Source: a virus. Taken from it: a DNA stretch of 29,873 nucleotides. The position numbers were made by a program, and so were the translations under genes. The notes under the pieces were generated by a model. That model did no database searches, was not told the origin of the DNA, and saw nothing but the letters and a program-made list of their open reading frames with translations. Below are positions 24,110 to 29,873 of the stretch, piece after piece. Numbering within the stretch: the first letter of the stretch is position 1; every line of letters starts with the position of its first letter. The DNA lies in the IMG/VR virus record IMGVR_UViG_3300044613_001082, positions 1 through 29,873 of that record; one strand, written 5' to 3'.

Positions 24110-24651
24110 CCGAACACATCCTCTGCGGTGTCACCGAAATCGGCCTTCGTGAACGCCTTCGAAGCTGGCATCCGGCCACCGCCCAGGGGTGCGTCGTCCT
24201 TTAACTTCTGGACGTTTTCCAACCCAAACGCGACGCCACGATTGCCAGACGTTTCATAAGCGTAGGGACGGACCTGCGCGCGAAACCAGCCGCCGGAATA
24301 GACCTCGCTCTCGTCGATGATGTCCTGCAAATCCTTGTCCACCAGACCAGGGCGGCGGTCTTCGTTGGCGGAGAAGGTCATGACCACAGCGTCATCGGGG
24401 ACGCCAGCGATGGAGTTGTCTAACTCTCCGTTTTCACGGAACGGGGAGCGCAGGTTCTTCGGCGGGGTCTTTCCCCACTTCTCAACGACACACTGCGACA
24501 CTGCCTTCTTCAGTTCTGAGATGTCCGTGTCCGGCATGAAGACGGCGCGGATCGAGAACTTCTTCTTGCCATCGGGGTTGTCCCTGGGCGCGGTGGCGCG
24601 GAACAGACCGACAAACGCGGCGCGAAAGATCGGGGTAATAATTTTCGTCAT
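24106..24651 (-). CDS. ssDNA-binding protein, DUF2815 family
   Basis: The product is 181 residues from ATG 24651, which has GGAGAA 5-6 bases upstream and follows the exonuclease stop by one base; the longer frame reads through the upstream gene's end. It has the DUF2815 pattern: FRAAFVGLFRATAP, GKKKFSIRAVFMPD, SPFRENGEL, then GGWFRAQVRPYAYE and GVAFGLENVQKLKDD, with a disordered acidic end (FGDTAEDVFG). The acidic tail is typical of phage SSBs such as T7 gp2.5, which use it to contact the polymerase. It should coat single strands in replication and recombination. Confidence 0.82.
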   Translation of the reverse strand: MTKIITPIFRAAFVGLFRATAPRDNPDGKKKFSIRAVFMPDTDISELKKAVSQCVVEKWGKTPPKNLRSPFRENGELDNSIAGVPDDAVVMTFSANEDRRPGLVDKDLQDIIDESEVYSGGWFRAQVRPYAYETSGNRGVAFGLENVQKLKDDAPLGGGRMPASKAFTKADFGDTAEDVFG

Positions 24652-24652
24652 A

Positions 24653-25384
24653 TCAATTCTCCAAGTTGAATGCCGCGCGTGCGGCCTTATTGGCCCGATG
24701 GGACCAATCCGGTGGTGCCAGCACATGGCTGGACAAATTGTTGTTCAGGTCGCGCGCCAGATCGTGCAGCGCCGTCCTGCTCTCAATGATTTTTTGCAAA
24801 AGTTCCTGCGCAGCCGTCACCTTCTCGATGATGCGCGCTTCCAGTTCAACATCGCGGCGGTACTCCACGCCTGTGATGCGTTTCTCTGGGGGGATACCCC
24901 AGCAGATGTGCATCTGGGGCGGTTCGTACCGCATGAGTTCCGGCGGCGTATCCACCATGCAGTAGATCACTTCCCAGCGCGGCTTCTGGTACAACATCAT
25001 GTAGCCCCGCGCCTGCCACTCGTACTCGGGCTTGTCAGCTTCGTCGCTGGTAATGGGAAAGGTTTCCAATGACCAGGGCGACTTGATGTCAATGCCGAAA
25101 TCCGGCTCGACTATGTCGGCTTCGCCGGTAACCCAAACGTTACTAAGGCGTTGGCTGTTCTTCTTGTACGCCGTCCCTCTAACCAGGTTGAGGAGGTCGA
25201 TGGAATCCTGTTCCACCTCGTTGCCTTTGGACACGTACTTGTTCTGGATCTGGAAATCGACCCCGAACAGAACCTGCTTCGCCACCTTCAGGATGTGGGA
25301 CTTCGCTGTCTCCGACAGCACCTCACCCTTCTTCCTGGGTTCGCCCATCAACTGGGACAAGGAACTGCACCTGAACGGCTTCAT
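24653..25384 (-). CDS. PD-(D/E)XK exonuclease (YqaJ/lambda-exo type)
   Basis: The product is 243 residues from the ATG overlapping the upstream stop (ATGA); the longer frame is an extension through the neighbour. Active-site elements: KGNEVEQDSI (Glu56 or Glu58), GEAD with Asp90, DIK at 99-101 (Asp and Lys) and the QARGY motif (Q124, Y128). The N-terminus RCSSLSQLMGEPR is typical of phage YqaJ-like exonucleases. It probably resects dsDNA ends for recombination with the adjacent ssDNA-binding protein. No RecT/Bet-type annealase is recognisable beside it. Confidence 0.8.
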   Translation of the reverse strand: MKPFRCSSLSQLMGEPRKKGEVLSETAKSHILKVAKQVLFGVDFQIQNKYVSKGNEVEQDSIDLLNLVRGTAYKKNSQRLSNVWVTGEADIVEPDFGIDIKSPWSLETFPITSDEADKPEYEWQARGYMMLYQKPRWEVIYCMVDTPPELMRYEPPQMHICWGIPPEKRITGVEYRRDVELEARIIEKVTAAQELLQKIIESRTALHDLARDLNNNLSSHVLAPPDWSHRANKAARAAFNLEN

Positions 25385-25821
25385 GCCCCGCACTCCGCGC
25401 GGAATGCTTCGTAGTGTTTTTGGTCCAGATCGCTGATCCGCGAAGCACCATACTTCTTCAGCAGTTCCACCGACGCCGGAACACCGTTCTTCCGCGAGAA
25501 CGATTGCAGACACGCCCGCACATCATCCAGCGACAGCCGGATCTCAGGTGGGACTACCGGCGTATCGGTCGCGGTTGTTTCTTCCACGAAGGCGGCGGGT
25601 TCATCAAAGGTCTGCTCGACCGTCTCAACCACCTTCAGGTGGTCGGCCTTCTTCGGTCGGCCTTTCTTCTTGGGGGGTTCCTGAACCTCTGGGGTATCGG
25701 GGTACTCTGGCGCATCGCCATCGGTGCCGACGCCAGCGTGCTCTTCCATCGCCTTCTGGATCTTACCCAGAAGCCACAAGTCGAAGTAGGTGAAGTTTTC
25801 GGTATTGATCTCGATCTTCAA
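25381..25821 (-). CDS. Lys-rich linker protein with AT-hook-like motif and C-terminal helical domain
   Basis: The product is 146 residues. The start is TTG 25821 with GGAGG 5 bases upstream; the first in-frame ATG is 24 codons later. Residues 1-35 are a small helical region, 48-60 are KKKGRPKKADH (AT-hook-like), then an acidic linker, and about 95-146 is a compact domain (LDDVRACLQSFSRKNGV, LLKKYGASRISDL). I recall similar C-terminal segments in small phage proteins near recombination genes. It may be a DNA-bound partner of the exonuclease; function not established. Confidence 0.55.
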   Translation of the reverse strand: MKIEINTENFTYFDLWLLGKIQKAMEEHAGVGTDGDAPEYPDTPEVQEPPKKKGRPKKADHLKVVETVEQTFDEPAAFVEETTATDTPVVPPEIRLSLDDVRACLQSFSRKNGVPASVELLKKYGASRISDLDQKHYEAFRAECGA

Positions 25822-25841
25822 ATGAGCCTCCGTTACGTTGA

Positions 25842-25860
25842 GATAATCACAATGATTATC
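25842..25860. promoter_or_regulatory. Perfect 19-bp palindrome (operator candidate)
   Basis: GATAATCA (25842-25849), CAA, TGATTATC (25853-25860): 8-bp perfect arms with a 3-base centre. It lies in the 51-base gap between the SNF2 helicase stop and the next gene, the only clear gap in the leftward operon. Perfect palindromes in such gaps are normally binding sites of dimeric regulators. It may control a second promoter for the downstream recombination and replication genes. Confidence 0.6.
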
Positions 25861-25872
25861 GCAAGATTGTGC

Positions 25873-27267
25873 CTAGTCAAGGATTTTTGTGATGTCCCTG
25901 GATTTTTGTGCCACCACCCGCATGACCTGCTCGTCCACGGTGTCGGCGCAGACGAAGAAACGGCAGCGAACCGGCCTTTTCTGCCCCACGCGGTGGACCC
26001 GCATCGCCGCCTGGGCGTTGTCGGCTGGCACCCAAGACGACTCCAGGAAGCAGACCTCGGCAGCTGAAGTCAACGTTATCCCCACCCCAGCGGCCACCAC
26101 CTGCCCGATGAAGACGCGGGTCTTCGGGTCGTTCTGGAAGCGGTCGATGTTCGACTGCCGCTTCCCCACCGGGGTTCCGCCAAACAAGGTGACGCAGTTG
26201 TATTTGCGCAGCCTCACCCGCGTCAGTTCGATGACCTGCTGGTGCATCGCAAAAATGACCAGCTTGTCGATGGCTCCGGTCGCAAGTTCTTCCTCGATGA
26301 TGTCGAGACAGGCGTTCAGCTTCGCCAGCCCGATCCAGCGGCGCAGCGTCGAGGTCGATTTGGAGTAGGACTCGATGAGCCGCAGGGCGTCGGCACTCGT
26401 GAAATGGTGACCGTCCCTGATTGCCAAGAGGCTGGCACGCAGCGTCTGGTCTTGTTTAGCGAGTTGTTCGAGGAACAGCGGGATGCCTACGTCGGCTTCT
26501 CCGAGTAACCTCCAATTCTCGTAAAACCACGGGTCGAGATCGACGTGGCCTTTCGGCACCGTGACCTCCTGGAATGTGATCTTCGGTAATTGCAGCGCCA
26601 CGTCTTCCTTCTTTCTGCGCAGCATAACGCGCCCCAACACAGACCTCAGTTTCGGGATCGCCGCCTGCTTCGCTCCGGTGATTTTGAAACCAAAGTTACT
26701 CTCAAAACCATCGCAGTACTCGGCGACGAAATCCCAATAGTTCCGCGCCTCCTGCCCCATTGACTTCAGGTGGGTGTATAGTTCGCTCGGATTGTTCGGC
26801 ATCGGCGTGCCACTGAGACGCCAGGTGTGGGTCGCCGACGCCATGATGCCGGGGTTCTTCCCGTGACCGTAGATCGCCTTCGTCCGTTTCGCCGTGCGTT
26901 CTTTCAGGTAATGCGCCTCGTCCAGGATGAGTACGTCGTGTTTTCTTTTCCGGTATGCGGCGCGTAACGCCTCGCTTGAGACCAGGAGATCATAAGAGAC
27001 AATTGAGACGCCACTCGGGGGGAGTGGGGTCTTGGAGTTGGTGATGATGGTGACCGGGCGGCTGACCGTCGAGAACCGCTCGAACTCACGGCTCCAGTTC
27101 ACGCGGAGATTGGCCGGGCAGACCACCAGAATGTTGGTGGCGTTGACCAGATCGCACGCGGCGATGGCTTGGGCAGACTTCCCAAGACCCATAACGTCCC
27201 CCAGCAACGCTTGCGGCTGACTGCTCAACCAGCGTGCGCCGTCCACCTGATACGGGAAGAGGTTCAC
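25873..27267 (-). CDS. SNF2-family DEAH helicase/ATPase
   Basis: The product is 464 residues from the GTG that overlaps the DUF3310 stop (GTGA); the longer frame adds 31 residues by reading through that gene. Motifs: LFPYQVDGARWL (Q-motif region), Walker A GDVMGLGKSAQ (about 23-33), DEAH at 116-119, SGTP at 152-155, and C-terminal VAAGVGITLTSAAEV with QAAMRVHRVGQ (motifs V and VI). This compact SNF2 form is common in phage replication modules. It may remodel protein-DNA complexes or act at forks and in recombination with the exonuclease and SSB downstream. Confidence 0.9.
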   Translation of the reverse strand: MNLFPYQVDGARWLSSQPQALLGDVMGLGKSAQAIAACDLVNATNILVVCPANLRVNWSREFERFSTVSRPVTIITNSKTPLPPSGVSIVSYDLLVSSEALRAAYRKRKHDVLILDEAHYLKERTAKRTKAIYGHGKNPGIMASATHTWRLSGTPMPNNPSELYTHLKSMGQEARNYWDFVAEYCDGFESNFGFKITGAKQAAIPKLRSVLGRVMLRRKKEDVALQLPKITFQEVTVPKGHVDLDPWFYENWRLLGEADVGIPLFLEQLAKQDQTLRASLLAIRDGHHFTSADALRLIESYSKSTSTLRRWIGLAKLNACLDIIEEELATGAIDKLVIFAMHQQVIELTRVRLRKYNCVTLFGGTPVGKRQSNIDRFQNDPKTRVFIGQVVAAGVGITLTSAAEVCFLESSWVPADNAQAAMRVHRVGQKRPVRCRFFVCADTVDEQVMRVVAQKSRDITKILD

Positions 27268-27488
27268 TTTTCCCTCTGGCGGCGCTCGATCTCTCGGTTG
27301 ATGTAGTATTGGGCCTTCAACAGGTCGGCCATCGGGTCGCCCTTGTGATCGGCGCGCCATACGTACTTGATGACGTTGCCCAGGTTGAAGTTGAAGGCTT
27401 CGGTGATCGTTATCGCCTCCACCCCGCTGGGGTGGTCGGTGTAGTGGCCCGGATTGTTGATCGGGTCGGTCTTTTTACGCATGTTCAT
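27264..27488 (-). CDS. DUF3310 family protein
   Basis: The product is 74 residues. The sequence shows the DUF3310 pattern: NPGHYTDHPSGVEAITITEA (in part), then NLGNVIKYVWRADHKG and LLKAQYYINREIER. The family includes T7 gp1.7-like proteins linked to nucleotide kinase activity, but the role of short members is unclear. Start ATG overlaps the stop of the upstream 69-residue gene, with AGGAG just before; its stop overlaps the helicase GTG. Confidence 0.85.
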   Translation of the reverse strand: MNMRKKTDPINNPGHYTDHPSGVEAITITEAFNFNLGNVIKYVWRADHKGDPMADLLKAQYYINREIERRQREK

Positions 27489-27694
27489 TCCTCTCCTAGT
27501 GCTTCGCTGGCGATTTCAGTGAAGGTCGCAGGATTACATCCCGCTGCGTTTCCGTAAGAGGCGATTCGCTCCAGCGCCGCACGCAGCCGCGTCACCTCTG
27601 CCTCAAGGGCTTCGATGCGGTCGGCGGCGGTTTCCATATCGCCGTCTGTTGGTTCGGAATCCATGCGCAGTCGCTTAACAATGTCTGTCACCAT
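27485..27694 (-). CDS. Small coiled-coil accessory protein with duplicated C-terminus
   Basis: The product is 69 residues from ATG 27694 (GAGG about 7 bases upstream). It opens MVTDIVKRLR, continues through an acidic region and a heptad helix (ADRIEALEAEVTRLRAALER), and ends GNAAGCNPATFTEIASEALG then EE. Its last 22 codons lie in the 67-bp repeat shared with 28256-28322. The general type (EALEAEVARLR-like helix) is common in phage early accessory proteins. Function unknown. The long open frame upstream to 27940 is a shadow over the neighbour. Confidence 0.6.
   Translation of the reverse strand: MVTDIVKRLRMDSEPTDGDMETAADRIEALEAEVTRLRAALERIASYGNAAGCNPATFTEIASEALGEE
27488..27554. repeat. 67-bp direct repeat, copy 1
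   Basis: 64 of 67 bases match the copy at 28256-28322, and the first 48 are identical. It encodes the shared C-terminal tail (minus strand) and includes the ribosome-binding region for the next gene (DUF3310). The two copies are 768 bases apart. Confidence 0.9.
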
Positions 27695-27705
27695 TTCTGC
27701 CCTCG

Positions 27706-28005
27706 TTATCCCATTGTCCCGCGCTTGCTTGACCATTCTTGAGGTCGCGCAGCGTACAGTTCGTCGGACAGGTATTCGCAGACTTTCCAATTGCCTTCTC
27801 GTTCTAAAAATTTCATCACTTCTCTCACGGCCACTCGCGCCTGCCACACCGCCCGCTCTCCGTTGCACCACCTGTTGCCTTCTTGCTCCTGCATCTGCGG
27901 GCAGGTGCACACAAAGCCAGGCACATTGCCAGCCTCGCAAATGCGAGCGGCCACCGACTCAATTAAATTGCGCCTTCTGTTTTCATACGGGCCTGTGTTC
28001 GTCAC
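27706..28005 (-). CDS. Cys-rich small protein, paralogue B
   Basis: The product is 99 residues from the GTG at 28005 that overlaps the upstream stop (GTGA), with GAGGAG 8 bases before it; an in-frame ATG at 28047 would overlap that gene by 46 bases. It carries C-X9-C-X-C-X11-C (ICEAGNVPGFVCTCP, EGNRWCN) followed by RAVWQAR. A homologue with identical spacing is at 28363-28665. The four Cys may bind a metal. No family recognised. Confidence 0.62.
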   Translation of the reverse strand: MTNTGPYENRRRNLIESVAARICEAGNVPGFVCTCPQMQEQEGNRWCNGERAVWQARVAVREVMKFLEREGNWKVCEYLSDELYAARPQEWSSKRGTMG

Positions 28006-28253
28006 GATTTTCTCTCCTCTTTCCCGAAGTTTTCTCTCGCCGCGCACATGCCGTTTTCCAGCCCGGTCAGATAGACTGACAGAATGGCTTCGTGGAACGC
28101 GCAGCCAGTGTTGGTCGCTTTGGTGAATACGTCAAAGGCAAGATTGCCTAGGTGCCCCTTCATGCCGTCTGGCATGACCACGCGGTCGAGCCCGTACGGT
28201 TTCATGCCGCGTCTCATGAGTTGCCAATCAAGTCTGTGATTGTTGTAGGTCAT
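28002..28253 (-). CDS. Small hypothetical protein
   Basis: The product is 83 residues from the ATG overlapping the upstream 38-residue gene's stop (ATGA). It has a basic, Met-rich N-terminal half (RRGMKPYGLDRVVMPDGMKG), then a predicted helix (FHEAILSVYLTGLENGMCAAR). No motif recognised. It sits between the two Cys-rich paralogues and would be lost if the flanking 67-bp repeats recombined. Confidence 0.55.
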   Translation of the reverse strand: MTYNNHRLDWQLMRRGMKPYGLDRVVMPDGMKGHLGNLAFDVFTKATNTGCAFHEAILSVYLTGLENGMCAARENFGKEERKS

Positions 28254-28366
28254 GCTTCCTCTCCTAGTGCTTCGCTGGCGATTTCAGTGAAGGTCGCAGG
28301 ATTGCATCCAGCCGCGTTTCCGACAGGAGAGGCGAAGCGAAATCTGGGGCCTGTCCACTCGCTCAC
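28250..28366 (-). CDS. 38-residue mini-protein with the duplicated C-terminal tail
   Basis: Start is GTG 28366 overlapping the upstream stop (GTGA), with GGAGG about 9-13 bases before. The first 15 residues (SEWTGPRFRFASPV) are unique; the rest, GNAAGCNPATFTEIASEALG plus EEA, matches the end of the 69-residue protein at 27485-27694. Its stop overlaps the next ATG. It looks like a remnant of a gene similar to that one, kept in frame and coupled to its neighbours. It may be functional or only a coupling relic. Confidence 0.45.
   Translation of the reverse strand: MSEWTGPRFRFASPVGNAAGCNPATFTEIASEALGEEA
28256..28322. repeat. 67-bp direct repeat, copy 2
   Basis: Matches 27488-27554 at 64 of 67 bases in the same orientation. 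It covers the C-terminal codons of the 38-residue mini-gene and the ribosome-binding region of the following gene. Confidence 0.9.
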
Positions 28367-28665
28367 TTCCCTTCCTCCCCTGCCGCAGCGCGAATGGCTG
28401 CTGAGAGCGTTTTGGCTTCTGCGAGTGACGGGAACCATTCGTCCCTGATTACGCTCTCCCGTTCGTTGCGATAAGCCTGCACCATCTCATCGCTGACATT
28501 GTCCGCAAGCCACAGCAGCGCGGCGCGTGCTTGATGAACTGCCCGATTGTGGTTGCACCAGTTGTTGCCTTCAGGCTCGTAAGGCACGGGGCATGTACAC
28601 TTGAACCCGTCCACGTTCTCCGTCTCGCAGATAAGCCGCGCCATACCCTTCACGATGTCGGTCAT
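28363..28665 (-). CDS. Cys-rich small protein, paralogue A
   Basis: The product is 100 residues from the ATG overlapping the resolvase stop (ATGA). It begins MTDIVKGMARLI, similar to the start of the 69-residue protein (MVTDIVKRLR), and carries C-X9-C-X-C-X11-C (ICETENVDGFKCTCP, EGNNWCN) followed by RAVHQARAA. Cys spacing is identical to paralogue B, but the rest is diverged. A small metal-binding domain is plausible; function unknown. Confidence 0.65.
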   Translation of the reverse strand: MTDIVKGMARLICETENVDGFKCTCPVPYEPEGNNWCNHNRAVHQARAALLWLADNVSDEMVQAYRNERESVIRDEWFPSLAEAKTLSAAIRAAAGEEGK

Positions 28666-29162
28666 GCTTCCTCCCTGGAAATGGCTTGCATCCCGTACAT
28701 CGCAATCAAAGCGGCCTCTGCTGCGCCGTCGTCCAGGGTCTTGGAGAATCGGGGGGCGTGATTGGGCCAGAGTTTGGATGCCAGCGCGCGGGAGCGTGCT
28801 TTGTGAACTGATGTCGTCTCATGCTCGGCGCGTGCTTGTAGCCCCACCGACCCGCGCCAGACGTGCGGTGCGACGATCCTCAGATTGAACCCCAGCGCCT
28901 CTACAGTCCCGTGAACAATGCCCGCCGCCAAGCCAAAGCGGAATTGGTGCGCTTGCCTGGGGCGGCTTGTGACGAACTCAACGTAGACGAGGGATGCGGC
29001 GGCTTCTTCCAGGATGCGGGCCAGAGCGGGTACGTCAATTTCGACCGTGTTCTTCGGGCGGCGCGTCGGCATCCTCCCGGCGGCAACCAGTTCGAAGTTG
29101 GGCGCTATGACGGCCCATCCACCCGTGAAGCCGGGATCGATGCCGACGACGTTCTCTATCAT
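28662..29162 (-). CDS. RuvC-like Holliday junction resolvase
   Basis: The product is 166 residues, the size of RuvC, from the ATG overlapping the Cro-like gene's stop (ATGA). Catalytic acidic residues fit the RNase H-fold layout: Asp9 in VVGIDPGFTGG, Glu62 in VYVEFVTSRP, and Asp144/145 with Glu149 in DDGAAEAALIA. Another RuvC-like trait is AHQFRFGLAAGIVHGTVEAL (helix after strand 4). It would resolve branched DNA before packaging. It is the second gene of the leftward operon. Confidence 0.85.
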   Translation of the reverse strand: MIENVVGIDPGFTGGWAVIAPNFELVAAGRMPTRRPKNTVEIDVPALARILEEAAASLVYVEFVTSRPRQAHQFRFGLAAGIVHGTVEALGFNLRIVAPHVWRGSVGLQARAEHETTSVHKARSRALASKLWPNHAPRFSKTLDDGAAEAALIAMYGMQAISREEA

Positions 29163-29473
29163 ACGATCACCAGCTTGCGGGGGCCGGACGGGGTGATGGG
29201 TTCGTTGTCTTCCCACGTCAGTGTCTCGGGCACCCAATCCTCGGGGCGGATGAGGACGCCGTTTTCTCTGGCGACTGCTTTGATTTGTTCAATGCGTGGG
29301 GAAGGTATCAGACCGTCACAACCATATGGGCGGCGATACTGCCAGCGGTAGATTGTGATTCGGCTGCAGTTCAAGAGGTAGGCAAGCTGACTCTCCCCGC
29401 CAAAGCGGGCGATGACCTTTGCCGCCTGGTTGTAGGTCGGTCGGCCATGCTTGCCGTTGTTGCGTGGCTTCAC
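29159..29473 (-). CDS. Cro-like/YdaS-type HTH regulator
   Basis: The product is 104 residues from GTG 29473 with GGAGGA 8 bases upstream; the ATG at 29488 begins within that SD region and is less likely. The HTH lies at about 16-40 (AKVIARFGGESQLAYLLNCS, RITIYRW), followed by PSPRIEQIKAVARENG. It resembles short Cro or YdaS-like proteins. It is the first gene of the leftward operon and faces a CI-like gene across an operator region, so it is the likely lytic switch regulator. Confidence 0.72.
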   Translation of the reverse strand: MKPRNNGKHGRPTYNQAAKVIARFGGESQLAYLLNCSRITIYRWQYRRPYGCDGLIPSPRIEQIKAVARENGVLIRPEDWVPETLTWEDNEPITPSGPRKLVIV

Positions 29474-29487
29474 TGTGCATTCCTCCA

Positions 29488-29579
29488 TGTTGCGGCTGAA
29501 GCGTAACAATGCGTTTGGATAAACGCAACACCATTGTTGCGATGTTTTTGCAAATGTTGCGCTGGGTCATGTTGTTACG
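29488..29579. promoter_or_regulatory. Operator region with repeated TGTTGCG/TGTTACG half-sites
   Basis: TGTTGCG or its complement occurs at 29488-29494, 29524-29530, 29535-29541 and 29555-29561; the variant TGTTACG or its complement at 29502-29508 and 29573-29579. One pair forms the palindrome CGCAACACCATTGTTGCG (29524-29541). Six half-sites in a 92-base stretch between two divergent regulators indicate cooperative operators. The promoter of the leftward operon must lie here, but its hexamers are unclear. Confidence 0.68.
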
Positions 29580-29612
29580 GAGCGCGACGTGTTGTATGTT
29601 AACAACACGTCG
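29572..29612 (+). promoter_or_regulatory. Candidate repressor promoter with overlapping palindrome
   Basis: TTGTTA (29572-29577), 17 bases, TATGTT (29595-29600) form a plausible -35/-10 pair for the rightward repressor gene. CGACGTGTTGT (29585-29595) and ACAACACGTCG (29602-29612) form an 11-bp perfect inverted repeat over the -10. Occupying it would block this promoter, so autoregulation is likely. The promoter call rests on hexamers only. Confidence 0.5.
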
Positions 29613-29638
29613 GGGGGCGTGAGTATGTGGAGGAGCGT

Positions 29639-29873
29639 ATGAACATCGACACCAGGTGGTTCCACACCAGGTTAGCAGACAGACACGTCAGCCAGCGGCA
29701 GCTTGCCAAGAAATTAGGGCTGGACCCGGCGGCGGTATCCTTGATGCTGCATGGACGCCGGAAGTTTACCGCCAAGGAAGCCGTGGAAATTGCCCGTGTG
29801 CTGGGCGTGGAGTTGGAGGCTGTAGTGACCAAGGCGGGATTAAGAAGGGGCGCGGGCGGGCTTCTGGAGGGAT
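29639..29873 (+). CDS. CI-like HTH repressor, N-terminal part (runs off window)
   Basis: ATG 29639 follows GGAGGAG. The 78 codons in the window encode an N-terminal arm and a Cro/CI-type HTH: SQRQLAKKLGLDPAAVSLML (about 18-37), HGRRKFTAKEAVEIARVLGV, then LEAVVTKAGL. The frame is open at the right edge, so a C-terminal domain cannot be judged. It is transcribed away from the Cro-like gene, the normal layout of a lysogeny switch, and is the probable maintenance repressor. Confidence 0.82.
   Translation, partial: MNIDTRWFHTRLADRHVSQRQLAKKLGLDPAAVSLMLHGRRKFTAKEAVEIARVLGVELEAVVTKAGLRRGAGGLLEG

Noticed and set aside
25842-25860. A Fur box
   Set aside because: The palindrome matches the GATAAT...ATTATC ends of the Fur consensus (15 of 19 positions) but not its centre, and there is no iron-related context. 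Kept only as an operator candidate.
27695-27940. N-terminal extension of the 69-residue protein
   Set aside because: This part reads through the Cys-rich paralogue B in another frame; an ATG at 27694 with an SD fits operon spacing.
29599-29832. Minus-strand open frame over the repressor start
   Set aside because: The plus strand has a strong SD, an ATG and a clear HTH protein, so the minus frame is a shadow.
1-29873. CRISPR array, insertion sequence or diversity-generating retroelement
   Set aside because: I saw no regularly spaced repeats, transposase or reverse transcriptase; the repeats present are the att arms, the operators and one 67-bp pair.
1-29873. T7-type single-subunit RNA polymerase gene
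   Set aside because: No such protein is encoded in this window; it could lie outside.

Overview
The window looks like most of the genome of a temperate podovirus-type phage (T7-like virion genes), sequenced in its circular or virion form rather than as an integrated prophage. The best evidence is at 17530-17576: an integrase gene, a tRNA-derived attachment site and an excisionase-like gene lie side by side, with phage genes continuing on both sides. In an integrated prophage this junction would be split. The att core matches the 3' half of a tRNA-Asn(GUU) gene with full tRNA geometry. With the fairly GC-rich coding sequence, that suggests a proteobacterial host, probably an alphaproteobacterium (an inference from pattern, not a search).

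Layout. (1) 1-16194, plus strand, is the late operon. It runs: end of an upstream gene, two beta-rich structural proteins, tail tubular proteins A and B, a gp13-like protein, four T7 gp14/15/16-like internal virion proteins (one with a GH108 muralytic domain), a tailspike-like fibre, two small tail proteins, a small membrane protein and a GH108 endolysin. It ends at a strong terminator at 16285-16316 that is built into the last codons of the convergent integrase gene. (2) 16283-17832 is the recombination module: tyrosine integrase, attP core, flanking direct repeats that look like integrase arm sites, and an excisionase-like HTH gene. (3) 17835-29473, minus strand, is one long leftward operon of translationally coupled genes, most junctions being ATGA or GTGA overlaps. 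Transcribed from right to left it carries a Cro-like regulator, a RuvC-like resolvase, a cluster of small duplicated accessory genes, a DUF3310 protein, a SNF2-type helicase, a lysine-rich linker protein, a PD-(D/E)XK exonuclease, a DUF2815 ssDNA-binding protein, a TSCPD-like protein, a HEXXH metallopeptidase, holin, Rz and Rz1 spanins, a cytosine-methyltransferase-like protein, family A DNA polymerase and a PrimPol-SF3 helicase fusion. (4) 29474-29873 is a divergent immunity region: repeated operator half-sites, a large palindrome and the start of a CI-like repressor that runs off the window.

How it works together (inference): the repressor/Cro pair sets lysis or lysogeny; the leftward operon supplies a self-contained replication and recombination set; the rightward operon builds a short-tailed particle whose internal proteins are ejected to open the cell wall. 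Lysis functions are split: endolysin and a holin-like protein end the late operon, while a second holin and both spanins sit inside the replication operon.

The least explained parts are the duplicated small-gene cluster at 27.5-28.7 kb, with a 67-bp near-identical repeat and a C-X9-C-X-C-X11-C protein family; the palindrome at 25842-25860, in the only clear gap of the leftward operon; and the arm-type repeats around attP. I see no obviously new multi-gene defence system.
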